DNA of 14,238 nucleotides from Verrucomicrobiales bacterium (GTDB lineage Bacteria; Verrucomicrobiota; Verrucomicrobiia; Methylacidiphilales; JAAUTS01). Below, piece by piece: positions 1 to 5,556 of the stretch; the stretch's first letter is position 1, and each line of letters begins with the position of its first letter. Position numbers and translations under genes: made by a program. Below the pieces are notes generated by a model. It did no database searches and was not told the DNA's origin. It was given only the letters and a program-made list of their open reading frames with translations. The DNA is taken from positions 1-14,238 of the forward strand of contig JAITHY010000119.1 of the NCBI GenBank assembly GCA_031279715.1, given 5' to 3'.

Positions 1-2
1 GG

Positions 3-293
3 GAATACTCACCCGTCGGACGGCCCGTGAAATTCACCGGGGTCACCGGCAGCGTCAAAACCGTGAAAACCGATTTGGTTTTCCTGGCCATGGGCTTCAC
101 CGGTGTGGACCCATCATCCCAGTTGGCGAGAGAACTTGCCCTCGAAGTCTCCCCCCAGGGCAAACTGGCCGGCGCCGCTGACCGTGGCATTTTCACCATC
201 GGTGACACGCGCACCGGCCAATCCTTGGTTGTCCGCGCCATGGCGGACGCGCTGCAAGCCGCCAATGACGCGCGGCAATACCTGGCGCGCTGA
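3..293 (+). CDS. gltD: Glutamate synthase small subunit, C-terminal end (partial)
   Basis: The frame is open from the left edge and ends at TGA 291-293, giving about 96 residues of the C-terminus. The stretch DLVFLAMGFTG followed by the late block GDTRTGQSLVVRAMADALQAA matches the second nucleotide-binding region of the GltD/NADPH-dependent oxidoreductase family (GD-x-RxGxSLVV). GltD is the FAD/NADPH subunit that feeds electrons to the large GOGAT subunit to make glutamate from glutamine and 2-oxoglutarate. The upstream part, with the Fe-S cysteines and first Rossmann fold, lies outside the window, so a GltD-like paralogue cannot be excluded. alaS follows 62 bp later in the same direction. 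A copy of the repeated GCTGAC word lies inside it at 177-182. Confidence 0.85.
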   Translation, partial: EYSPVGRPVKFTGVTGSVKTVKTDLVFLAMGFTGVDPSSQLARELALEVSPQGKLAGAADRGIFTIGDTRTGQSLVVRAMADALQAANDARQYLAR

Positions 294-296
294 CCA

Positions 297-326
297 TGAG
301 GGCGGAAAATTGCGCTTTCACCCTCA
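297..326 (+). terminator. Possible hairpin after gltD
   Basis: TGAGGG (297-302) pairs with CCCTCA (321-326), and GAAA (305-308) pairs with TTTC (316-319) inside it, with a small internal loop between. There is no U-tract downstream, so it is at best a weak or factor-dependent stop for gltD, or a coincidence. Confidence 0.25.
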
Positions 327-338
327 GCGTCTTTCCGC

Positions 339-344
339 TTTAAT
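339..344 (+). promoter_or_regulatory. Putative -10 box of alaS
   Basis: TTTAAT lies 11 bp before the alaS ATG, so transcription would start only a few bases ahead of the start codon. No Shine-Dalgarno sequence is visible between them. The -35 region (about 315-321) matches poorly, so the call relies on the same short -10-to-start spacing seen at panD, pepF and the penicillin-binding protein gene. Confidence 0.3.
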
Positions 345-355
345 AACCGGCTCTT

Positions 356-3304
356 ATGATGACCTCGGCGCAACTTCGGCAAAGTTTTCTGGATTTTTTC
401 AAGGAAAAGCAGCATGCCATCGTGCCTTCCTCCAGCCTCATGCCGGACGCGCCGAATTTGCTGTTCACCAACGCCGGCATGAACCAGTTTGTGCCGATTT
501 TCCTCGCTGAAACGCCCTGTCCCTACCATCCCGCGCGCGCCGCTGACACTCAGAAATGCATTCGCGCCGGCGGCAAGCACAACGATCTTGAGGATGTCGG
601 CCTCGACACCTATCACCACACGTTTTTTGAAATGCTTGGCAACTGGTCGTTCGGAAATTATTTCAAAAAAGAGGCTGTCTCGTGGGCGTGGGAGTTGATC
701 GTCGAACGCTGGCGGTTTCCCGCCAACCGGCTCTACGCCACGGTTTACGCGCCCGACAAGGCGAAGGGCGACCCCGCTGAGTTTGACCGGGAGGCTTGCG
801 ACGCCTGGGCCGCGCTGTTCGTGAAGGCGGGCCTCGACCCGAAAATTCACATCGTCAACGGCAACAAAAAGGACAACTTCTGGATGATGGGCGACAGCGG
901 CCCGTGCGGCCCGTGCTCGGAATTGCACGTGGATTTGACCGCTGACGGTGACACCAAGGGCGCGCTGGTCAACCAGGGCGACGCGCGCTGCATCGAAATT
1001 TGGAATCTCGTTTTCATCCAATACAACGCTGACGGTCACGGCAATTACACCCCGCTGCCCGCCCGCCACGTGGACACCGGCATGGGTTTCGAGCGCGTTT
1101 GCTCCATCATTCAAGGCACAAAAAATTTCACCGATTTCAAAAACGCGCAAATCTCGAACTATAACACCGATGTCTTCTCGCCGATTTTCGCCGGGATTGA
1201 AAAACTCTGCGGCCTGCGCTACTGCCGCACGCTGCCGGCGAACGGGCTGACCGGCCTGCGCGGACAGGAGCGCGTGGACGTGGCGTTCCGCGTGCTCGCC
1301 GACCACATCCGCACGCTGTCGTGCGCCATCGCCGACGGCATCCTGCCCGGCAACGACGGGCGCAATTACGTTCTGCGCCGCATCCTGCGCCGCGCGGTGT
1401 TGTGGGGCCGCTCGCTGAATTTGCACCAGCCGTTTTTTCACCGGCTCGCGCCGGTTGTCGCCGCCACGCTCGGCGATGTGTTTCCGGAGTTGCGCAAAAA
1501 CGAGGCGCTGATTGCGAAGGTCATCCGCGGCGAGGAGGAAAGCTTCAGCCGCACGCTCGACACCGGCATGGATTTGTTCTTCGCGGACGTGACCGCCAGC
1601 GTGCTCAAACAAGCCCGCGCCGAGGGCCTGACCAAGGATTACGACCTGCAAATTTCGCGCCTCGCCGATGGCAAAATATTCCATGCCGCTGACGGTCACA
1701 CCGGCAAGACCCCGCTGGAAATTGTGTTCGGAAAAAACGCGCCGGAGATGTTTGCCAAATATTTCAAATCCGCGCCCATCCTCAGCGGCGCCGACACGTT
1801 CAAACTTTACGACACCTACGGCTTTCCGCTGGACATGACCGAAATGCTCGCCCGCGGCTTCGGCGTCAGCGTCAACACCGTGCGCTTTGAAGAGTTGATG
1901 GAGGATCAGCGCGCCCGCTCAAAGGCCGCGCAGAAGAGGGAAGCCATCACCGTCAGCGACGCTGACAACGACCCGCCCGCCGCGGAGTTCGTCGGCTACA
2001 CGCGCAAGCAAAACGTCACCGTCAGCGAGTGCCGCGCCACCCTGGAGGACGGCGGCAGGCGCGCGCGCCTGTGGTTCACGCCGACGCCGTTCTACGCCGA
2101 GATGGGCGGGCAGGTTGGCGACACCGGCGCGCTCACCGTCAGCGGCGGCAAAACATTAAAAATTCTCGACACCGTCCACGCCGGGCGCGGCGTCGCGCAC
2201 CTCACCGCTGACGTTGACCTGCTGGGCGAACTCGGCGCGGGCACATTGTCAGCGAGCGTGGATTTGCCGCGTCGCGCGCTCATTGAGGCGCACCACAGCG
2301 TCACGCACATTTTGCACTGGGCGTTGCGAAAAACGCTGGGGAACATGGTGAGGCAAAAAGGCTCTTACGTCGGTCCCGACCGCCTGCGTTTCGATTTCTC
2401 GCACATTGAGGCGATGAAGCCCGATGAAATCAATCGTGTCGAGGAACTGGTGAACGAAAAAATCGCCGCTGACGATGAGGTGACCTGGCTGGAGCGCCCC
2501 TACGCCGAGGTCAAGGGCGACGCGGCCATCATGCAATTTTTCGGCGACAAATACGGCGCGACCGTGCGCGTCGTCAGCATCGGCGATTACTCGCGGGAAT
2601 TGTGCGCCGGCACGCACGTCACCCGCACCGCTGACATTGGCGTGTTCCGCCTGATTCACGAGGGGGCCATCGCCGCCGGGGTGCGCCGAATCGAGGCTGT
2701 TTGCGGCGAGGCGCTGCGCCCGTGGCTGGCCGAGCAAGCGGCCAGGCAGGGACAACTTTTTCACGATTTGGCGAAACGCAAGCCCGGCGCGCCACCGCTG
2801 CCCGTGACCGCCGCTGACGGTGATCTTGAAATATTGTGGAAAAACCACGTTGCGCGCAAAGAATGGCTGGAAAAAATCGAGGCTGAAATTCGCGAGTGGG
2901 AAAAAGAACAGGCGAAACACAAACAGGCGGAATTGCAGCGAACCCTCGGCGTCAGCGTCCCCGCGTGGATCGCCGGGGCCGTCACTGTCAGCGGCATTCC
3001 GTTCCTCGCGAAAAACCTTGGCGACAGCGACAGCGCCATCCTTCCGCTGGCCGTCGGCGAGTTGAAAAAACACTGGCAAGGCGTCGCCGTCCTCGCCACC
3101 GTCAGCGGCGGCAAAGTGTCTCTCATCGCCAGCGTCGCGCCCGATTGGGTGAAAAAAATCCAGGCCGGCAACATCATCCGGCACATCGCGCCCATCGTCG
3201 GCGGCAAGGGCGGCGGCCGCCCCGACCTCGCGCAAGGCGGCGGCGCCCGCCCCGCTGACGTTGACACCGCATTGTCAGCCGCGGCGGATTTGCTCAAGGG
3301 GTGA
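356..3304 (+). CDS. alaS: Alanyl-tRNA synthetase
   Basis: This class II synthetase charges tRNA-Ala and also edits mischarged Ser/Gly-tRNA. The N-terminal aminoacylation domain starts near MTSAQLRQSFLDFF and carries the typical TDAGMNQF-like block (here TNAGMNQF), GDSGPCGPCSE (from about residue 179) and HVDTGMGFER (about 238). The editing domain has zinc-ligand HxxxH (H647, H651, in HHSVTHILH) and CxxxH (C750 and H754, in ELCAGTH). The C-Ala domain shows the glycine-rich GGKGGGRPDLAQGG near residue 950. At 982 aa it is about 100 residues longer than the E. coli enzyme (876 aa). Many copies of the GTCAGC/GCTGAC word fall inside it, mostly reading VS or AD, often in loop-like segments such as TADGD, TVSGG and AADG. 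Two adjacent ATGs (356, 359) are possible starts, and neither has a clear ribosome-binding site. The reading frame is intact and the enzyme is probably essential. Confidence 0.97.
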   Translation: MMTSAQLRQSFLDFFKEKQHAIVPSSSLMPDAPNLLFTNAGMNQFVPIFLAETPCPYHPARAADTQKCIRAGGKHNDLEDVGLDTYHHTFFEMLGNWSFGNYFKKEAVSWAWELIVERWRFPANRLYATVYAPDKAKGDPAEFDREACDAWAALFVKAGLDPKIHIVNGNKKDNFWMMGDSGPCGPCSELHVDLTADGDTKGALVNQGDARCIEIWNLVFIQYNADGHGNYTPLPARHVDTGMGFERVCSIIQGTKNFTDFKNAQISNYNTDVFSPIFAGIEKLCGLRYCRTLPANGLTGLRGQERVDVAFRVLADHIRTLSCAIADGILPGNDGRNYVLRRILRRAVLWGRSLNLHQPFFHRLAPVVAATLGDVFPELRKNEALIAKVIRGEEESFSRTLDTGMDLFFADVTASVLKQARAEGLTKDYDLQISRLADGKIFHAADGHTGKTPLEIVFGKNAPEMFAKYFKSAPILSGADTFKLYDTYGFPLDMTEMLARGFGVSVNTVRFEELMEDQRARSKAAQKREAITVSDADNDPPAAEFVGYTRKQNVTVSECRATLEDGGRRARLWFTPTPFYAEMGGQVGDTGALTVSGGKTLKILDTVHAGRGVAHLTADVDLLGELGAGTLSASVDLPRRALIEAHHSVTHILHWALRKTLGNMVRQKGSYVGPDRLRFDFSHIEAMKPDEINRVEELVNEKIAADDEVTWLERPYAEVKGDAAIMQFFGDKYGATVRVVSIGDYSRELCAGTHVTRTADIGVFRLIHEGAIAAGVRRIEAVCGEALRPWLAEQAARQGQLFHDLAKRKPGAPPLPVTAADGDLEILWKNHVARKEWLEKIEAEIREWEKEQAKHKQAELQRTLGVSVPAWIAGAVTVSGIPFLAKNLGDSDSAILPLAVGELKKHWQGVAVLATVSGGKVSLIASVAPDWVKKIQAGNIIRHIAPIVGGKGGGRPDLAQGGGARPADVDTALSAAADLLKG

Positions 3305-3313
3305 GAAAATTAC

Positions 3314-3342
3314 TTGACAAGCAATGCCGTGCTGGCGAAAAT
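3314..3342 (+). promoter_or_regulatory. Promoter of first PEP-CTERM leader
   Basis: A consensus TTGACA (3314-3319) is followed after exactly 17 bp by GAAAAT (3337-3342, 4 of 6 matches to TATAAT). The same pair with the same spacing is conserved upstream of the second PEP-CTERM gene at 5338-5366, and the spacer itself is similar (AA/GCAATGCC). It begins 10 bp after the alaS stop. Transcription should start near 3349. Confidence 0.7.
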
Positions 3343-3376
3343 CCGCCGTGATTAAAAACAAATCTAATCATCTAAT

Positions 3377-3460
3377 CGCACAAGCGCACAAGCGCACAAG
3401 CGCACAAGCGCACAAGCGCACAAGCGCACAAGCGCACAAGCGCACAAGCGCACAAGCGCA
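3377..3460 (+). repeat. Tandem repeat CGCACAAG, 10 full copies
   Basis: Ten perfect copies of the 8-bp unit CGCACAAG (3377-3456) are followed by a partial CGCA. They lie within the transcribed leader, downstream of the promoter. The same unit occurs five times at 5403-5442. Perfect short tandem arrays like this usually vary in copy number through replication slippage. The unit is non-coding here, so variation would change leader length and pairing, not a reading frame. Confidence 0.97.
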
Positions 3461-3510
3461 TTAACACGCTTGCGTTAAGGCAGAATTTTTTAAATTTTCA
3501 AGACTTTTCC

Positions 3511-3545
3511 ACGCTGACGATGAATGTTCATCGTCAGCGTTTTTT
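3511..3545 (+). terminator. Terminator-like hairpin before first PEP-CTERM gene
   Basis: Positions 3511-3524 (ACGCTGACGATGAA) pair perfectly with 3527-3540 (TTCATCGTCAGCGT), giving up to 14 bp with a very short loop, followed by a run of Ts from 3540. The arms are two inverted copies of the abundant CGCTGACG word. It has the form of a factor-independent terminator for the plus strand. It sits 28 bp upstream of the ATG and downstream of a good promoter, so attenuation is more likely than simple termination of alaS. Confidence 0.8.
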
Positions 3546-3568
3546 ATTCAACCAACCCAAATACCATT

Positions 3569-5275
3569 ATGAAAATCCATAAATTAATCCAATCTGCCGC
3601 GCTGACGTTCAGCGGGCTGTCAGCGTTGGGCGTCAGCGCGCAAACCACCTATAATTGGGGCGGTTCAGTGAACAATGTCTGGGACGCCACGACCGCGAAC
3701 TGGGCGCAGGGAACTTACGTGAACAGCGTCGCCGGCACGCCGACCCGCGCGGCCTTCAGCGGCGACAACGACATTGCCATCACCGCCGGTGGCGTGGCGG
3801 CGCAGCAAATCAACGTCACCGGCACGCTGACACTCGGCGGCGGCCCGCTGAAGATCACCATGAGCAACGGCGACGCGGGCGCGGGCACCACCAGCGTCAA
3901 TGTCAACGCCGACTCGACGCTGAACCTGAACAGCTACTACCAATACAGCGGCACCGGCGGTTATCCGTTCAGCACGCATTTGTTCAACATTGGCGCCAAC
4001 GCGACGCTGAATGTCAGCGGCGGCGGTATTTTCAGCAGACCTGACGGTGGCACTGCACAGCAGTGGAACATCACGGCGGGCGCGGGTGCGGTGGCTAACA
4101 TTTTGTCGGGTAACTACACCGGCATCAGCAGTTTCCAAGCGGCTTCCGGCATCATCAACATCGGCGCCGCCATGGTCAGCGGCAACCTGCAAATCGGCGC
4201 CAGCGGCAACACGGTGGTCAGTTTCACCAACGCGGACTCGGTCATGAACAGCGGCGAGCACATCATCGGCACCGGCGCGGGCAGCGTCGGCGCGCGGCGC
4301 TCCGCGGTTCTCAACATCGCGTCTGGCTCGCTGACGGCGACGTGGCACATCAATGTCGGCAACGCCGCCGCCTACACCGACGCCGAGATGAACGTCAGCG
4401 GCGGCTACGTGCGCGTCAACGGCAACACCGGCGGCAACGGACTTCACATGTTTGCGCGCGCCGGCGGCGCCGCCAACCAAACCGCCCAGCTCAACATCAG
4501 CGGCGGCACCGTCATCACCAGCTTTATTGATTTTGGCGGTTGGAGCGACACCGACGCTGGCGTTGCGGCGAATGTCAGTTCCACGGCGACGCTGAGGCTC
4601 ACCGGCGGGCAGTTGTACCTCGGCTTGAGCAACAACAATGTCAAGGAAGGCTTGTATCTGGGCAAGCTCGACGCGGACGCCGCGAAAATCGAACTCGGCG
4701 GAGGCACGCTGGCGGCGATGGATAATTGGTCGTCCAGCATGAAGATGACGCTGACCGGCAGCGGCGGCAATGTCACCGTCAAAAACGCCAATGACGCCGG
4801 CACCGCGAAGAACATCACCCTCAGCGGTGTGTTGAGCGGCACGGGCGGCTTGGTCAAAACCGGCGGCGGGACGCTGTTGCTCAGCGGCGCGAACACGTAC
4901 AGCGGCGATACCACGGTCAGCGCCGGGATACTGACGGTGGATGGCGGTTTGACTTTCATCCTGGGCGCGGATGGAATTAACAACACGTTGACCAACAGCG
5001 GCGGCACGGTGAACCTGGACGGCAGCATCACCATTGACACCGCCGCCGCCGCCACGCTTGGCGACTGGCAAATCCTAAGCGGCGCGATCAACTACGGCGC
5101 CGGCTTCACCGTCAGCGGCTGGAATTGGGACAACGGCGACATTTGGGAATCAGCGGACGGGATTTTCACTTTTGACAAGTCACTGGGTTTGGTCAGCGCC
5201 ATTCCCGAGCCGTCCACATGGACGCTGCTGCTCACCGGCGCGGCGCTGATGGCGATGCTGCGTCGGCGGCGTTGA
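3569..5275 (+). CDS. PEP-CTERM sorted beta-strand repeat protein 1
   Basis: This 568-aa exported protein starts with MKIHKLIQSAALTF, a signal peptide with a probable cleavage site after VSA (residue 24). The body is Gly/Asn/Thr/Ser-rich with repeating 'LNISGG/NVSGG' turns typical of a right-handed beta-helix passenger. An autotransporter-associated beta-strand repeat (GTGGLVKTGGGTLLL, then GANTYSG) begins near residue 423. The C-terminus is a PEP-CTERM signal: IPEP (545-548), a hydrophobic segment TLLLTGAALMAM, then RRRR. In this family the tail is recognised by an exosortase and the protein ends up at the surface or in extracellular matrix. No exosortase is in the window. An in-frame ATG at 3524 lies in the leader hairpin and would spoil the signal peptide, so 3569 is chosen despite no clear Shine-Dalgarno. 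It is a paralogue of the next gene. The ligand or biological role cannot be told. Confidence 0.88.
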   Translation: MKIHKLIQSAALTFSGLSALGVSAQTTYNWGGSVNNVWDATTANWAQGTYVNSVAGTPTRAAFSGDNDIAITAGGVAAQQINVTGTLTLGGGPLKITMSNGDAGAGTTSVNVNADSTLNLNSYYQYSGTGGYPFSTHLFNIGANATLNVSGGGIFSRPDGGTAQQWNITAGAGAVANILSGNYTGISSFQAASGIINIGAAMVSGNLQIGASGNTVVSFTNADSVMNSGEHIIGTGAGSVGARRSAVLNIASGSLTATWHINVGNAAAYTDAEMNVSGGYVRVNGNTGGNGLHMFARAGGAANQTAQLNISGGTVITSFIDFGGWSDTDAGVAANVSSTATLRLTGGQLYLGLSNNNVKEGLYLGKLDADAAKIELGGGTLAAMDNWSSSMKMTLTGSGGNVTVKNANDAGTAKNITLSGVLSGTGGLVKTGGGTLLLSGANTYSGDTTVSAGILTVDGGLTFILGADGINNTLTNSGGTVNLDGSITIDTAAAATLGDWQILSGAINYGAGFTVSGWNWDNGDIWESADGIFTFDKSLGLVSAIPEPSTWTLLLTGAALMAMLRRRR

Positions 5276-5286
5276 TGACGGGTGTT

Positions 5287-5309
5287 TGAGTGTCAGCGGC
5301 ACTCATTTA
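5287..5309 (+). terminator. Weak terminator after PEP-CTERM gene 1
   Basis: TGAGTGT (5287-5293) pairs with GCACTCA (5299-5305, one U-G pair) around a CAGCG loop, followed by TTTAA. The GTCAGCGG word runs through the loop. The T-tract is short, so efficiency is doubtful. Confidence 0.4.
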
Positions 5310-5337
5310 AAGATTGGAAAAAATCATATAAATGCAT

Positions 5338-5366
5338 TTGACAAACAATGCCATGCAAGTGAAAAT
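5338..5366 (+). promoter_or_regulatory. Promoter of second PEP-CTERM leader
   Basis: TTGACA (5338-5343), 17-bp spacer, GAAAAT (5361-5366): the same elements and spacing as at 3314-3342. Conservation between two otherwise diverged intergenic regions supports function. The predicted transcription start is near 5373, so the second PEP-CTERM gene probably has its own transcript. Confidence 0.7.
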
Positions 5367-5402
5367 CCCGCCATGATTAAGAGCGACTCTAATCATTCTA
5401 AT

Positions 5403-5447
5403 CGCACAAGCGCACAAGCGCACAAGCGCACAAGCGCACAAGCGCAC
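5403..5447 (+). repeat. Tandem repeat CGCACAAG, 5 full copies
   Basis: Five perfect CGCACAAG units (5403-5442) are followed by CGCAC. The unit and its placement within the leader match the 10-copy array at 3377-3460. Confidence 0.97.
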
Positions 5448-5495
5448 TAATACGTTGCGCTAAGGCAGAATTCCTTAAATTTTCAAGACTTTTCT

Positions 5496-5530
5496 CGCTG
5501 ACGGTGAAACATTCATCGTCAGCGTTTTTT
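5496..5530 (+). terminator. Terminator-like hairpin before second PEP-CTERM gene
   Basis: CGCTGACGGTGAA (5496-5508) pairs with TTCATCGTCAGCG (5512-5524) with a 3-nt loop and one G-U pair, followed by TTTTTT (5525-5530). It is again an inverted pair of the abundant word, located 26 bp before the start codon. It differs from copy 1 by a change that keeps pairing in RNA. Confidence 0.8.
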
Positions 5531-5556
5531 ATTCAAAAATCAGCCGGAGTTATCTT

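Larger units (their letters stand above)
3349..3545 (+). promoter_or_regulatory. Structured leader RNA or small RNA, copy 1
   Basis: This is the non-coding stretch between alaS and the first PEP-CTERM gene. From the predicted transcription start it holds a GATTA...TAATC pair, an 8-bp tandem repeat array, a segment (3461-3478) that can pair with itself or with the CAAGCG of the array, a conserved block reading AAGGCAGAATT then TAAATTTTCAAGACTTTT, and a strong hairpin with a T-tract. Copy 2 at 5373-5530 has the same elements in the same order, and the length difference is almost wholly explained by repeat number. It could be an attenuated 5' UTR, or a short RNA ended by the hairpin with read-through into the gene. 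No known riboswitch class is recognised. Confidence 0.6.
5373..5530 (+). promoter_or_regulatory. Structured leader RNA or small RNA, copy 2
   Basis: This is the paralogue of the leader at 3349-3545. It has an early hairpin GATTA(A)GAG / CTCTAATC, five CGCACAAG units, an AGCGCA (5441-5446) / TGCGCT (5456-5461) stem that uses the end of the repeat array, the conserved AAGGCAGAATT and TAAATTTTCAAGACTTTT block, then a hairpin and TTTTTT. The sequence between array and hairpin is conserved with only scattered changes, and paired positions are kept by a wobble pair, which hints at selection on RNA structure. Confidence 0.6.

Noticed and set aside
2249..3235. Long minus-strand open frame (328 codons) opposite alaS
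   Set aside because: It is a shadow of alaS in GC-rich DNA with no recognisable domain, and alaS is a clear match to its family.
3524..3568. Upstream in-frame ATG giving a 15-residue N-terminal extension of PEP-CTERM protein 1
   Set aside because: It lies inside the terminator-like hairpin, and the extension would disrupt the signal peptide. The second PEP-CTERM gene shows the start after the hairpin.
3665..5071. Long minus-strand open frame (468 codons) opposite PEP-CTERM gene 1
   Set aside because: The composition (Ala/Val/Arg/Gly-rich without motifs) is that of a frame opposite a Gly/Asn/Thr-rich gene. The plus strand has signal peptide, beta-strand repeat and sorting tail.
3377..5447. 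CRISPR array
   Set aside because: The CGCACAAG units are 8 bp and directly contiguous with no spacers, so this is a simple tandem repeat.
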